64,000 nucleotides of DNA from Robertmurraya sp047302285 (GTDB taxonomy: Bacteria > Bacillota > Bacilli > Bacillales > Cytobacillaceae), in assembly GCF_047302285.1 (NCBI RefSeq), contig NZ_CP154845.1, positions 186,001 to 250,000 of the forward strand. Reading direction: 5' to 3'. Of the stretch, positions 54,441 through 63,314 are shown piece by piece. Position numbers and translations under genes: made by a program. Each line of letters begins with the position of its first letter. Positions within the stretch are counted from its first letter, which is position 1. The notes under the pieces were generated by a model. That model worked only from the letters and a program-made list of their open reading frames with translations. It was not told where the DNA came from and made no database searches.

Positions 54441-55868
54441 ATGAGTAAATATACTCAACCAGCACAAGAGTTACTGGAGCACATTGGTGGCAGTGAAAAT
54501 ATTTCAGTTGTGACTCATTGTGCGACAAGAATGCGTTTTGTTTTAAAGGATTCAAAGAAAGCAGATGTTGAAAAAATTGAAGCGATTGGGCTTGTAAAGG
54601 GGACGTTCACACAAGCAGGCCAGTTTCAAGTCATCGTTGGAAATGAAGTTTCCACTTTTTATAATGAATTCACGAAAATTGCAGGGGTAAGTGATACATC
54701 AAAGGATGAGGCAAAAGAAGCAGCGAAGCAAAATATGAACTTTCTTCAACGAATGATTGCTCACCTGGCAGATATCTTTACACCATTAATTCCGGCGATT
54801 GTCGTTGGGGGTCTTATTCTCGGTTTCCGAAATGTAATCGGGGACATTAAAATGTTTGAAGATGGCACAAAGTCATTAGTAGAGATTTCGCAATTCTGGG
54901 CAGGCACGCACGCCTTTTTATGGCTTATCGGTGAGGCGATATTCCACTTCTTACCGGTCGGAATTACGTGGGCGGTAGCAAGAAAAATGGGAGCTACGCC
55001 AATTCTCGGGATTGTTTTAGGGATTACGCTCGTTTCTCCGCAGTTATTAAATGCATATGGAGTTGCTGGAGCAACAGAGGTTCCATTCTGGGATTTCGGA
55101 TTTGCTCAAATTGATATGATTGGTTATCAAGCACAAGTAATTCCAGCGATTTTTGCAGGACTTTTATTATCGTTCCTTGAATTGAAATTAAGAAAAATTG
55201 TACCGAATGCAATATCCATGATTGTCGTGCCATTCTTTGCTTTAGTTCCAACGGTATTAATTGCACATACAGTTCTTGGACCAATTGGTTGGCAAATTGG
55301 AGCTTTCATTTCCGATGTTGTGTATTCTGGTTTAACTTCAGCGTTTGGTTGGTTATTTGCAGCCGTGTTTGGTTTCGCTTACGCACCACTCGTTATCACT
55401 GGTTTACACCATATGACGAATGCCATCGATTTACAATTAATGAGTGAATTTGATGGAACGAATCTTTGGCCGATGATCGCGTTATCTAATATCGCTCAAG
55501 GTTCTGCGGTTCTAGCGATGATTTACATCAATCGTAAGAATGAAGAAGAAAAGCAAGTTTCGATTCCAGCAACCATTTCCTGTTATCTAGGTGTAACAGA
55601 GCCAGCGATGTTCGGGATTAACCTAAAATATGGATTCCCGTTCTTAGCAGCGATGATTGGGTCAGCAGTTGCAGCTGTTATTTCAGTAGGAAGTAATGTC
55701 ATGGCGAACTCAATCGGTGTTGGAGGGATTCCAGGAATTCTTTCCATCCAACCACAGCATATGTTTACATTTGCCATTGCAATGGTAATAGCGATTGTGA
55801 TTCCGTTTATCCTAACCATTGTCTTTGCTAAAGCAAATGTAGGAAAGATTTCTTTTAATCGTAAATAA
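54441..55868 (+). CDS. treP: Trehalose-specific PTS EIIBC
   Basis: The 475-aa protein imports trehalose as trehalose 6-phosphate. An N-terminal EIIB domain carries the phospho-accepting cysteine in VVTHCATRMRFVLKD (about residue 28). The EIIC domain contains PLIPAIVVGGLILGFRNVIG, the substrate loop GLHHMTNAIDLQLM and GVTEPAMFGINLKYGFPF. It has no EIIA, as in B. subtilis TreP. ATG 54441 with AGTGGGGGAAAAAA upstream is the true start; the earlier frame runs through the operators. Confidence 0.93.
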   Translation: MSKYTQPAQELLEHIGGSENISVVTHCATRMRFVLKDSKKADVEKIEAIGLVKGTFTQAGQFQVIVGNEVSTFYNEFTKIAGVSDTSKDEAKEAAKQNMNFLQRMIAHLADIFTPLIPAIVVGGLILGFRNVIGDIKMFEDGTKSLVEISQFWAGTHAFLWLIGEAIFHFLPVGITWAVARKMGATPILGIVLGITLVSPQLLNAYGVAGATEVPFWDFGFAQIDMIGYQAQVIPAIFAGLLLSFLELKLRKIVPNAISMIVVPFFALVPTVLIAHTVLGPIGWQIGAFISDVVYSGLTSAFGWLFAAVFGFAYAPLVITGLHHMTNAIDLQLMSEFDGTNLWPMIALSNIAQGSAVLAMIYINRKNEEEKQVSIPATISCYLGVTEPAMFGINLKYGFPFLAAMIGSAVAAVISVGSNVMANSIGVGGIPGILSIQPQHMFTFAIAMVIAIVIPFILTIVFAKANVGKISFNRK

Positions 55869-56125
55869 ATAATAGAGAGGGACTTTCGTTATTCCTCTCA
55901 GCCTAGGGACTTGCGTTTTTACGAATTTCTTACTTTATCTACATTTAGAGAGGGACATTAACGTGTTCCTCTTTTACTATTAATAATCGTGTGGAGCACT
56001 TAGCTCTTTGCAATTGGAACAGCCACGATGAAACGCATCATGAATGAGACGATTTCACAAACTACATATAGGACAGTACGTTCTCATGAAGACCAAATAA
56101 ATAAGTAAAGGGCAGGTGTGTTGGT
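55869..56125 (+). other. treP-treA spacer with two related hairpins
   Basis: AGAGAGGGA...TCCTCTC (about 55874-55901) and AGAGGGAC...GTTCCTCTTTT (about 55947-55976) share their stem sequence. The second has a T run and could act as a partial terminator. The remaining 150 bp show nothing I recognise. Confidence 0.5.
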
Positions 56126-57799
56126 TTGACTCAGCCTTGGTGGAAAAAATCAGTTGTTTATCAAATTTATCCGAAAAGTTTCAATGACACGACAGGAAAT
56201 GGAGTCGGTGATATACAAGGAATTATTCAAAAATTGGACTATCTATCGAAGCTTGGTGTTGATGTCGTATGGATTACGCCAATTTACGATTCACCACAAA
56301 ATGATAACGGCTATGATATTCGTGACTATTTCAATATTTACGAGCCTTATGGAACGATGGAAGATTTTGATCAGCTTCTAGAGGAAGCGCATAAACGCAA
56401 TATTAAAATTATCATGGATATCGTCGTCAACCATACGTCGACTGAACATCAGTGGTTCGTCGAATCGCGTTCTTCTAAAGATAACGAATACCGCGATTTT
56501 TATATTTGGAAGGATGGCAAAGAGGGAGAGCCACCGACAAATTGGGAGTCGAAGTTTGGAGGCAATGCATGGCAGTATGACGAACAAACGGGCCAATATT
56601 ATCTCCATTTATTTGATGTGACGCAAGCGGACTTGAATTGGGAAAATGATAAAGTCCGAACAACAGTCTACGAAATGATGAAATTTTGGCTTGATAAAGG
56701 GGTCGATGGATTCCGTTTGGACGTTATTAACCTTATTTCAAAGGATCAGCATTTTTCAAATGATGAACCACCTGGGGATGGGCGTAAATTTTACACAGAT
56801 GGACCGAAAATTCACGAGTATCTCCATGAAATGAATACAGAGGTATTTGCCAAATATGATATGATGACCGTGGGAGAAATGTCTTCTACCTCTATTGAAA
56901 ATTGCATTAAGTATACGAATCCGAATCGAAAAGAATTGGACATGACTTTCAGCTTCCATCATTTAAAGGTGGATTATCCGAACGGGGAGAAGTGGACGAA
57001 AGCTGACTTTGACTTTTTGAAACTGAAGCAAATTCTCTCTGAATGGCAAGTGGAAATGAATAAGGGAGGCGGCTGGAACGCCTTATTTTGGTGTAACCAT
57101 GACCAACCAAGAATCGTGTCTCGTTTTGGGAATGACAAGGATTATCATCGTGAATCAGCGAAGATGCTAGGAACGACAATCCACATAATGCAAGGAACGC
57201 CTTATATTTATCAAGGCGAAGAATTTGGGATGACCAATCCAAACTTTGATAAAATTGAAGACTACCGCGATATAGAATCATTAAATATGTTCCAGATTTT
57301 GAAAGACGGCGGCAAATCAGAGCAAGAAATTTACGATATTCTTAAGCAAAAATCTCGGGATAATTCAAGAACACCTGTCCAATGGGATGACAGTGAACAT
57401 GCTGGTTTTACAACCGGCACCCCATGGATTGGGACAGCGGCTAATTACAAAGAAATCAATGCAAAAAACGCGGTAGCAGACGATAACTCCATCTTCTATC
57501 ATTATCAAAAGCTGATTCAACTAAGAAAAAATTATGATATTGTGACAGATGGCAGCTATGAATTGCTTTTACCTGAACATGATGCTATTTTTGCTTATAT
57601 ACGGGAAAATGGGGATGAAAAATTACTCGTTGTAAATAACTTCTATGCAAATGAAGTTGAATTTATGCTACCTGAACATGTGGACATCAAGGATTACTCA
57701 AGTGAAATCCTTCTTTCAAACTATCCTGACTCACCTCAGGAGCCGAACGGTTTTACATTGCGTCCATATGAATCCATTGTCTACTATTTAAATAAGTAA
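56126..57799 (+). CDS. treA: Alpha,alpha-phosphotrehalase (GH13)
   Basis: The 557-aa enzyme splits trehalose 6-phosphate into glucose and glucose 6-phosphate. GH13 regions are present: DIVVNHTS (region I), GFRLDVINLI with the nucleophile Asp (region II), VGEMSS with the acid/base Glu (region III) and FWCNHDQPR (region IV). WWKKSVVYQIYPKSFNDTTGNG is typical of oligo-1,6-glucosidase/TreA enzymes, and the tre context decides for TreA. The start is TTG 56126 behind GGCAGGTG. Confidence 0.93.
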   Translation: MTQPWWKKSVVYQIYPKSFNDTTGNGVGDIQGIIQKLDYLSKLGVDVVWITPIYDSPQNDNGYDIRDYFNIYEPYGTMEDFDQLLEEAHKRNIKIIMDIVVNHTSTEHQWFVESRSSKDNEYRDFYIWKDGKEGEPPTNWESKFGGNAWQYDEQTGQYYLHLFDVTQADLNWENDKVRTTVYEMMKFWLDKGVDGFRLDVINLISKDQHFSNDEPPGDGRKFYTDGPKIHEYLHEMNTEVFAKYDMMTVGEMSSTSIENCIKYTNPNRKELDMTFSFHHLKVDYPNGEKWTKADFDFLKLKQILSEWQVEMNKGGGWNALFWCNHDQPRIVSRFGNDKDYHRESAKMLGTTIHIMQGTPYIYQGEEFGMTNPNFDKIEDYRDIESLNMFQILKDGGKSEQEIYDILKQKSRDNSRTPVQWDDSEHAGFTTGTPWIGTAANYKEINAKNAVADDNSIFYHYQKLIQLRKNYDIVTDGSYELLLPEHDAIFAYIRENGDEKLLVVNNFYANEVEFMLPEHVDIKDYSSEILLSNYPDSPQEPNGFTLRPYESIVYYLNK

Positions 57800-57814
57800 A
57801 TTGGAGTTTTTGAG

Positions 57815-58531
57815 ATGACGAATAAGTATTTAATGATTCATAACGATATTGTCGAGAAAATAGAGGCGGGGGAACTCGCCTTCAATTCACTTTTACCATC
57901 TGAACATGAGTTGAAGGATCATTATAATACTTCCAGAGAAACGATCCGGAAGGCGTTAAATCTTTTATCACAGAATGGCTATATTCAAAAGATTAGAGGA
58001 AAGGGATCCATCGTTATAAAAAGTAAAAAGGTGGATTTCCCTGTTTCTGGCTTAACGAGCTTCAAAGAATTAACGACAAAAATGGGGAAGAAACATCGGA
58101 CCATTGTCCATGAATTAGCTTTAGTAAAGCCGGAACAACAAATTCAAAGCCACTTATCAATCTCCGGCAAGGACCTCGTTTGGCAAGTTTTTCGAGTCCG
58201 ACAGATCGATGGTGAAAAGGTGATCCTAGATAAGGACTACTTAATGAAAAAGTTTGTTCCGGAGCTGACAAAGGAAGTTTGTGAGAACTCTATCTATGAA
58301 TATCTCGAAAATGATTTACAGCTAAATATTAGCTTTGCCAAAAAAGAAATCATCGTTGAAGAACCAACAGAAGAAGATCGAAAGCTGCTCGATTTAGAAG
58401 GGTTTCACAATGTCGTCATCATCAAAAACTATGTCTATTTAGAAGATGCAAGTCTATTTCAATATACCGAATCTCGCCATCGACCAGATAAATTTAGATT
58501 TGTAGATTTCGCGAGGCGGAATCATCTGTAA
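57815..58531 (+). CDS. treR: GntR/UTRA-family trehalose operon repressor
   Basis: The 238-aa protein has a GntR winged helix (about 10-70, LLPSEHELKDHYNTSRETIRKALNLL) and a UTRA effector domain (about 90-230). Trehalose 6-phosphate is the known inducer of B. subtilis TreR. It lies 15 bases after treA with TTGGAG upstream and completes treP-treA-treR. Its sites are the twin repeats before treP. Confidence 0.92.
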   Translation: MTNKYLMIHNDIVEKIEAGELAFNSLLPSEHELKDHYNTSRETIRKALNLLSQNGYIQKIRGKGSIVIKSKKVDFPVSGLTSFKELTTKMGKKHRTIVHELALVKPEQQIQSHLSISGKDLVWQVFRVRQIDGEKVILDKDYLMKKFVPELTKEVCENSIYEYLENDLQLNISFAKKEIIVEEPTEEDRKLLDLEGFHNVVIIKNYVYLEDASLFQYTESRHRPDKFRFVDFARRNHL

Positions 58532-58555
58532 TTCTGTTGAGAGAGTTCAAAACAA

Positions 58556-58619
58556 AAGAAGGTTTCTCTAAAATAAAGTGTCCATTCGGCATTTTTTTGA
58601 AGAGAGCCTTCTTTTTTTA
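58556..58619 (+). terminator. Terminator of the tre operon
   Basis: AAGAAGGTTTCTCT pairs with AGAGAGCCTTCTT over a long internal loop and is followed by a T run. Confidence 0.7.
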
Positions 58620-58722
58620 TGAAGAATTATCGTAATATTCGAATTTATATAGTTGCAACTTAATATAGTTAAAGTAAACAGGCTAAGGCAGGCTTCTCAG
58701 GTACAAAAAAGGAGGGGATGGG

Positions 58723-59550
58723 ATGCTGCATATTGTAGCGTGTATTAAACAAGTTCCGGACACGAAGATTATCAAAATGAATCCAAAAACAAACACGATG
58801 GACCGAAGGACGGCACCAGCGATTTTAAATCCATATGATGCCCATGCAGTGGAAGAAGCCGTGCGCTTGAGGGAGCGTTATGGCGGTACCGTGTCCGTCT
58901 TGACGATGGGACCACCACCTGCTGTTAAGGCAATTAAGAAATGTATTGAAATCGGTGCTGATGAAGGCTATTTGATTACCGATCGGAGGTTTGCAGGAGC
59001 TGATACATTGGCGACGAGTTATGCGTTAACAAAGGCGATCAATAAAATCTCAAAAGAAAAACCTGTTGACCTGATCATTTGTGGGAAGATGTCGATTGAT
59101 GGGGATACGGGTCAAGTTGGACCAGGAATCGCAAGACGTCTTGATATCCCTCCACTGACTTCTGTCAATAAAGTGGTCGAGGTAAACAAAGAAGAGGGCA
59201 AGGCGATCGTCCAGCGTAAATTGGAGGAAGGGTATGAAATTATTCAATCGGCGTTACCTTGCTTGCTTTCTGTTGAAAAAACGATCAATGAAGTACCATA
59301 TTCACCGTTTCCCAATATGCTAAAAGCAGCAAAGTATAATCCTCATATTTGGTCTGTCGATGATTTAGAGGATGTTGATATTAAGCAATTAGGATTGAAG
59401 GGCTCACCTACGATCGTCTCAAAGGTATGGGCACCGCCAAAACCTGAAGGAGGCACAATGATAGAGGGGAACGCACATGAGCAGATTGACCAATTGCTTT
59501 CCATCCTGCTTGAAAAGAATGAATTGTTTACTATAAAGGGGGAATCATAA
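58723..59550 (+). CDS. fixA: FixA, electron transfer flavoprotein beta subunit
   Basis: The 275-aa ETF-beta-type subunit binds AMP/FAD with FixB. Diagnostic segments are CIKQVPDT at the start, NPYDAHAVEEAVRLRE, and GKMSIDGDTGQVGPGIARRLDIP. In the FixABCX complex it takes two electrons from NADH and bifurcates them to quinone and to ferredoxin or flavodoxin. GGAGGGG precedes the ATG. Its TAA overlaps the fixB ATG by one base. Confidence 0.92.
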   Translation: MLHIVACIKQVPDTKIIKMNPKTNTMDRRTAPAILNPYDAHAVEEAVRLRERYGGTVSVLTMGPPPAVKAIKKCIEIGADEGYLITDRRFAGADTLATSYALTKAINKISKEKPVDLIICGKMSIDGDTGQVGPGIARRLDIPPLTSVNKVVEVNKEEGKAIVQRKLEEGYEIIQSALPCLLSVEKTINEVPYSPFPNMLKAAKYNPHIWSVDDLEDVDIKQLGLKGSPTIVSKVWAPPKPEGGTMIEGNAHEQIDQLLSILLEKNELFTIKGES

Positions 59551-60575
59551 TGGATTTCCAAGATTATCAAGGTATCTGGGTGTTTATCGAAGAAAACGAC
59601 GGTGTGGTTGCTCCCGTATCTCTAGAGTTATTCGGAGCAGGGAGGAAGTTAGCTGACAAAAGAGGCGTAGAACTGGCAGGCGTTTTAATAGGCGAAAATA
59701 TAAGGCATCTTTCAAAAACGATTTTCGAGTATGGGGCAGATGTTGCTTACGTTTACGATGCTCCGATTTTTAAACATTATCGGACTGAATCCTTTATGAA
59801 GGCGTTACTGGATTGTTCGGAAAAGCATAAGCCAGAAATCATTCTTTATGGTGCAACTTCAACAGGGAAAGACTTAGCAAGCGCAGTTGCGACAGATTTG
59901 CCGACAGGATTGACAGCAGATACAACAGAGCTTGATGTGGAAGAGGATACAGGTCTATTGCTCGCAAGCCGACCGGCCTTTGGGGGCAATATTATGGCAA
60001 CGATTTTATGTAAAAAATACCGTCCACAAATGGCAACTGTCCGAGCGAAAGTAATGAAAGCGTTACCCCCAGAGCCTGGAAGGGGAGGGCGAGTAGTAGA
60101 GGAGAGCATCTTTTTGGAGGAAGAGGACATTCGTACAAAAGTGTTGGAGATTGTGAAAGAAACAACAAAGAAGGTACGGATTGATGAAGCGGATATTATC
60201 GTGGCTGGTGGTAAGGGATTAGGAAGTGCGGAAGGATTCCGGTTGGTTCGCGAATTAGCAGAAACGCTAGGTGGAGCTGTTGGGGCGAGCCGGGATGTGG
60301 TAGAGGCAGGTTGGATTGAGCACGCTCATCAAGTAGGGCAAACGGGGGTTACCGTAACGCCGAAAATCTATATTGCGATCGGCATTTCTGGAGCGATCCA
60401 GCATATTGTCGGAATGAAAAATTCTGGACTCATCATCGCCATTAATAAAGATCCAGAAGCATCAATTTTTGAGTCATGTCACTACGGAATTGTCGGAGAT
60501 GCATTTGAAGTTATCCCAATTTTAATTGAACAATTTAAACAAGTAATGTCTAGAGAGGGGGTTAGTCATGTCTGA
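59550..60575 (+). CDS. fixB: FixB, electron transfer flavoprotein alpha subunit
   Basis: The 341-aa ETF-alpha protein has the C-terminal FAD-binding signature GASRDVVEAGWIEHAHQVGQ followed by TGVTVTPKIYIAIGISGAIQH. The N-terminal domain pairs with FixA. It carries the flavin that passes electrons to FixC. It overlaps fixC by 8 bases, indicating coupled translation. Confidence 0.93.
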   Translation: MDFQDYQGIWVFIEENDGVVAPVSLELFGAGRKLADKRGVELAGVLIGENIRHLSKTIFEYGADVAYVYDAPIFKHYRTESFMKALLDCSEKHKPEIILYGATSTGKDLASAVATDLPTGLTADTTELDVEEDTGLLLASRPAFGGNIMATILCKKYRPQMATVRAKVMKALPPEPGRGGRVVEESIFLEEEDIRTKVLEIVKETTKKVRIDEADIIVAGGKGLGSAEGFRLVRELAETLGGAVGASRDVVEAGWIEHAHQVGQTGVTVTPKIYIAIGISGAIQHIVGMKNSGLIIAINKDPEASIFESCHYGIVGDAFEVIPILIEQFKQVMSREGVSHV

Positions 60576-61863
60576 TCAATTTGATGCGATTGTCGTTGGA
60601 GCAGGTCCAGCTGGGATTTCATGTGCGTATGACTTAGCGAAGGGAGGAGCCAATGTTCTACTCTTGGAAAGAGGCGAATACCCAGGCTCAAAAAATGTCA
60701 TGGGAGGGGTTCTCTATCGGAAAATGATGGAGGATATCATCCCTGAATTCTATAAAGAGGCTCCATTAGAGCGTCCTATTGTCGAGCAACGTTTTATGAT
60801 GATGGATAAGGAATCAGCTGTTACTTTTAGCTATAAAGGGATGGAGTGGGGCAAAGAGCCTTATAACAACTTTACTGTATTACGGGCCAAATTTGATCAG
60901 TGGTTTGCGGATAAGGCGGTTCAGCAAGGCGCTGTCCTCATTAATGAAACAGTTGTCTTGGAATGTATTGTCGAGAATGGCAAGGTCGTTGGCGTGCGTA
61001 CCGATCGGCCAAATGGAGATGTATATGCAGATGTCGTTGTCCTTGCCGATGGAGTAAACTCACTTTTAGCTCAGTCGCTCGGCTTCCATAAGGAATATCG
61101 GCCAGATGAAGTGGCATTGGCGACGATGGAAATATTGAAGCTTGATAAAAAGGTGATTGAGGATCGTTTTAACCTAGAAGACAATCAAGGCTGTACGATT
61201 GAATTATTTGGAGACGCAACAAAGGGGATTCTTGGAACAGGTTTCCTGTACACGAATAAGGACACATTGAGCATTGGAGTGGGAACTCTTTTATCAGGAT
61301 TGATAAAACACAAAATAAAGCCTTATGAACTGCTTGAATATGTCAAAAATCATCCGATGATTCGCCCTTACATTCAAGGAAGCGAGTCACAGGAGTATTT
61401 AGCCCATCTTATCCCAGAAGGCGGCTATAACTCGATGGGACGAATTGTCGGTGACGGGGTTATTGTTATCGGGGACGCTTCCCAATTAGTTAATGCGATT
61501 CACCGTGAAGGTTCGAATTTGGCAATGACCTCTGGAAGATTAGCAGCGGAAACAATTCTCTTAGCAAAAGAAGCAGGGGACTTTTCTGAGAAAATGCTCG
61601 ACCACTACCGGGTTCGATTATTAGACGGATTTGTCGGTCAGGATATGAAAAAGTATAAGGATTCTACCCATCATTTTGATCAAAATCCTCATTATTTTGA
61701 CGAGTATATCCCGATGATTAATAAAGCGGCCAGTCAAATGTTTACCGTTGATGGTCAATCAAAATGGGAAAAACAAAAGAAAATCTGGAAGGACCTTGGT
61801 ACGCCAAAGGATAAAATGAAAATGGCTCGCGATATGTTTCGAGCATGGAAGGTGGTCAAGTAA
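60568..61863 (+). CDS. fixC: FixC, flavoprotein dehydrogenase (ETF:quinone oxidoreductase-like)
   Basis: The 431-aa protein has a Rossmann FAD site at the N-terminus (VVGAGPAGISCAYDLAKGG, then LLLERG) and a second FAD motif, GDGVIVIGDASQLVNAIHREGSN. It resembles ETF-QO and should send one electron branch to quinone. It ends in TAATG, sharing one base with fixX. Confidence 0.92.
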   Translation: MSDQFDAIVVGAGPAGISCAYDLAKGGANVLLLERGEYPGSKNVMGGVLYRKMMEDIIPEFYKEAPLERPIVEQRFMMMDKESAVTFSYKGMEWGKEPYNNFTVLRAKFDQWFADKAVQQGAVLINETVVLECIVENGKVVGVRTDRPNGDVYADVVVLADGVNSLLAQSLGFHKEYRPDEVALATMEILKLDKKVIEDRFNLEDNQGCTIELFGDATKGILGTGFLYTNKDTLSIGVGTLLSGLIKHKIKPYELLEYVKNHPMIRPYIQGSESQEYLAHLIPEGGYNSMGRIVGDGVIVIGDASQLVNAIHREGSNLAMTSGRLAAETILLAKEAGDFSEKMLDHYRVRLLDGFVGQDMKKYKDSTHHFDQNPHYFDEYIPMINKAASQMFTVDGQSKWEKQKKIWKDLGTPKDKMKMARDMFRAWKVVK

Positions 61864-62159
61864 TGAGTGAACAGAAGAAGCATCAAACAATTGAAGAGAA
61901 GCAGTATCTTGTTCGCTTCAACGCTGATACGAAATCCCATCTTCATGTAAAGGACGAAGATATTTGTTTAACGAAATGTCCGGATAAAATATGCACCATT
62001 TTTTGTCCAGCAGAGATTTATAAATGGGAAGACATCCGCATGCATGTCGGCTATGAAGGCTGTCATGAATGTGGAAGCTGCCGTATCGGTTGTCCCCACC
62101 AAAATATCAAATGGGAATATCCAAAAGGCGGCCACGGAATTGTTTTTCGCTTAGGATAA
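61863..62159 (+). CDS. fixX: FixX, ferredoxin-like protein
   Basis: The 98-aa protein has cysteine groups CLTKCPDKICTIFCP and CHECGSCRIGCP for the 4Fe-4S cluster(s). ATG 61863 directly overlaps the fixC stop; an earlier in-frame start would lie inside fixC. FixX links FixC to the low-potential or quinone branch. It is the last gene of fixABCX, followed by an inverted repeat. Confidence 0.9.
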   Translation: MSEQKKHQTIEEKQYLVRFNADTKSHLHVKDEDICLTKCPDKICTIFCPAEIYKWEDIRMHVGYEGCHECGSCRIGCPHQNIKWEYPKGGHGIVFRLG

Positions 62160-62165
62160 TGGGAA

Positions 62166-62194
62166 AAGCCGCTACCTACATTAGGTAGCGGCTT
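62166..62194. terminator. Stem-loop after fixX
   Basis: AAGCCGCTACCT pairs perfectly with AGGTAGCGGCTT across a 5-base loop. The T run lies on the minus-strand side, so it may act in both directions or only weakly on fix transcripts. Confidence 0.6.
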
Positions 62195-62249
62195 AAAAAA
62201 GGAAATTTTTTAGGATTTTGTGGACTCAGAACAGTTGCTGGACCATTAT

Positions 62250-62380
62250 GAATTGCGTAATTCCGGAAGAATGAGCAATAATTCCGTAACTTCAGCACTT
62301 AATTCCGTAACTTTTTACTTATTTCCGTAAAAATACGATTTTTTCCGGAAAAACCATCAATAATTCCGGAAAGAGCCCCC
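62250..62380. repeat. Cluster of ATTCCG(T/G)AA motifs
   Basis: AATTCCGGAA, AATTCCGTAA (twice), ATTTCCGTAA, TTTCCGGAA and AATTCCGGAA again occur within about 120 bp. TTCCGGAA is a palindrome. The cluster lies between the convergent ends of fixX and ytbE and contains no gene. Confidence 0.6.
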
Positions 62381-62406
62381 CTCACCGTAAAGCGACCAGC
62401 CCCATC

Positions 62407-63249
62407 CTAGAAATCAATATTGTCTGGATCCGGCCCAACTCGATGATTTCGATTAAGTTCATTCATTGTAGTCATCTCCTCTGTCGTAAGTTCAAAATCA
62501 AATATATTGGCGTTCTCGACAATGCGGTGCTCTTTTGTTGATTTTGGAATGGTGACAACTCCATTTTGCAGATCCCAGCGTAAAATAATCTGTGCGATAG
62601 ATTTGTTATATTTTTTCCCAATGGCTGCAAGGACAGGGTGATCCAGTAGCTGTCCTTGCATTAACGGTGACCATGCTTCTAGTTGAATTCCATGCTTCTG
62701 GCAAAAGTTTTGAACTTCTTCTTGCGTTAAGTACGGATGATATTCGACTTGATTAATCATCGGTTTGATTTCAGCATCTTTCATTAAATCCTCTAAATGA
62801 TGAACTTGGAAGTTGCTGACACCAATTGCTTTCACTTTTCCATCCTTATAAAGGGTTTCGAGTGCTCTCCAAGCATCCTTATACTTTCCTTCAACAGGCC
62901 AGTGAACCAGATATAAGTCTAAGTAGTCTAATCCAAGTCGTTGTAGACTTGCTTCATAAGCAGCTAAAGTAGCTTCATATCCAAGATCAGCGTTCCATAC
63001 TTTGGAAGTTACGAATAGTTCTTCTCTCGTAAGTCCTGCTTCTACCAGCCCTTCGCGAATCCCTTGTCCAACACCTTCTTCATTTCCATAAATCGAAGCT
63101 GTATCAATGCTACGGTAACCATGCTTAATCGCAAATTTGACCGCATTGATCAATTCGGGTCCTTCTTCTACTTTAAATACGCCAATCCCAAACCAAGGCA
63201 TTTTTACTCCGTTTTGTAATACTGTTGTAGATTGTAATTGTTGTGTCAT
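62407..63249 (-). CDS. ytbE: Aldo/keto reductase, YtbE type
   Basis: The 280-aa NADPH-dependent AKR contains GYRSIDTASIYGNEEGVGQGIRE (catalytic Asp and Tyr), FVTSKVW (Lys), VHWPVEGKYKDAWRALETLY (His), IGVSNF, and the cofactor loop IPKSTKEHRI. Near-identity to B. subtilis YtbE in these regions and equal length support the name. Substrates are probably small aldehydes. It follows the ytbD-type gene, as in B. subtilis. Confidence 0.92.
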   Translation of the reverse strand: MTQQLQSTTVLQNGVKMPWFGIGVFKVEEGPELINAVKFAIKHGYRSIDTASIYGNEEGVGQGIREGLVEAGLTREELFVTSKVWNADLGYEATLAAYEASLQRLGLDYLDLYLVHWPVEGKYKDAWRALETLYKDGKVKAIGVSNFQVHHLEDLMKDAEIKPMINQVEYHPYLTQEEVQNFCQKHGIQLEAWSPLMQGQLLDHPVLAAIGKKYNKSIAQIILRWDLQNGVVTIPKSTKEHRIVENANIFDFELTTEEMTTMNELNRNHRVGPDPDNIDF

Positions 63250-63314
63250 AATATTTTTTCCTCCTGTTTTTATCCTTTTTTCATTTATTTCATGATGAAC
63301 TATTAATTTGTTGT

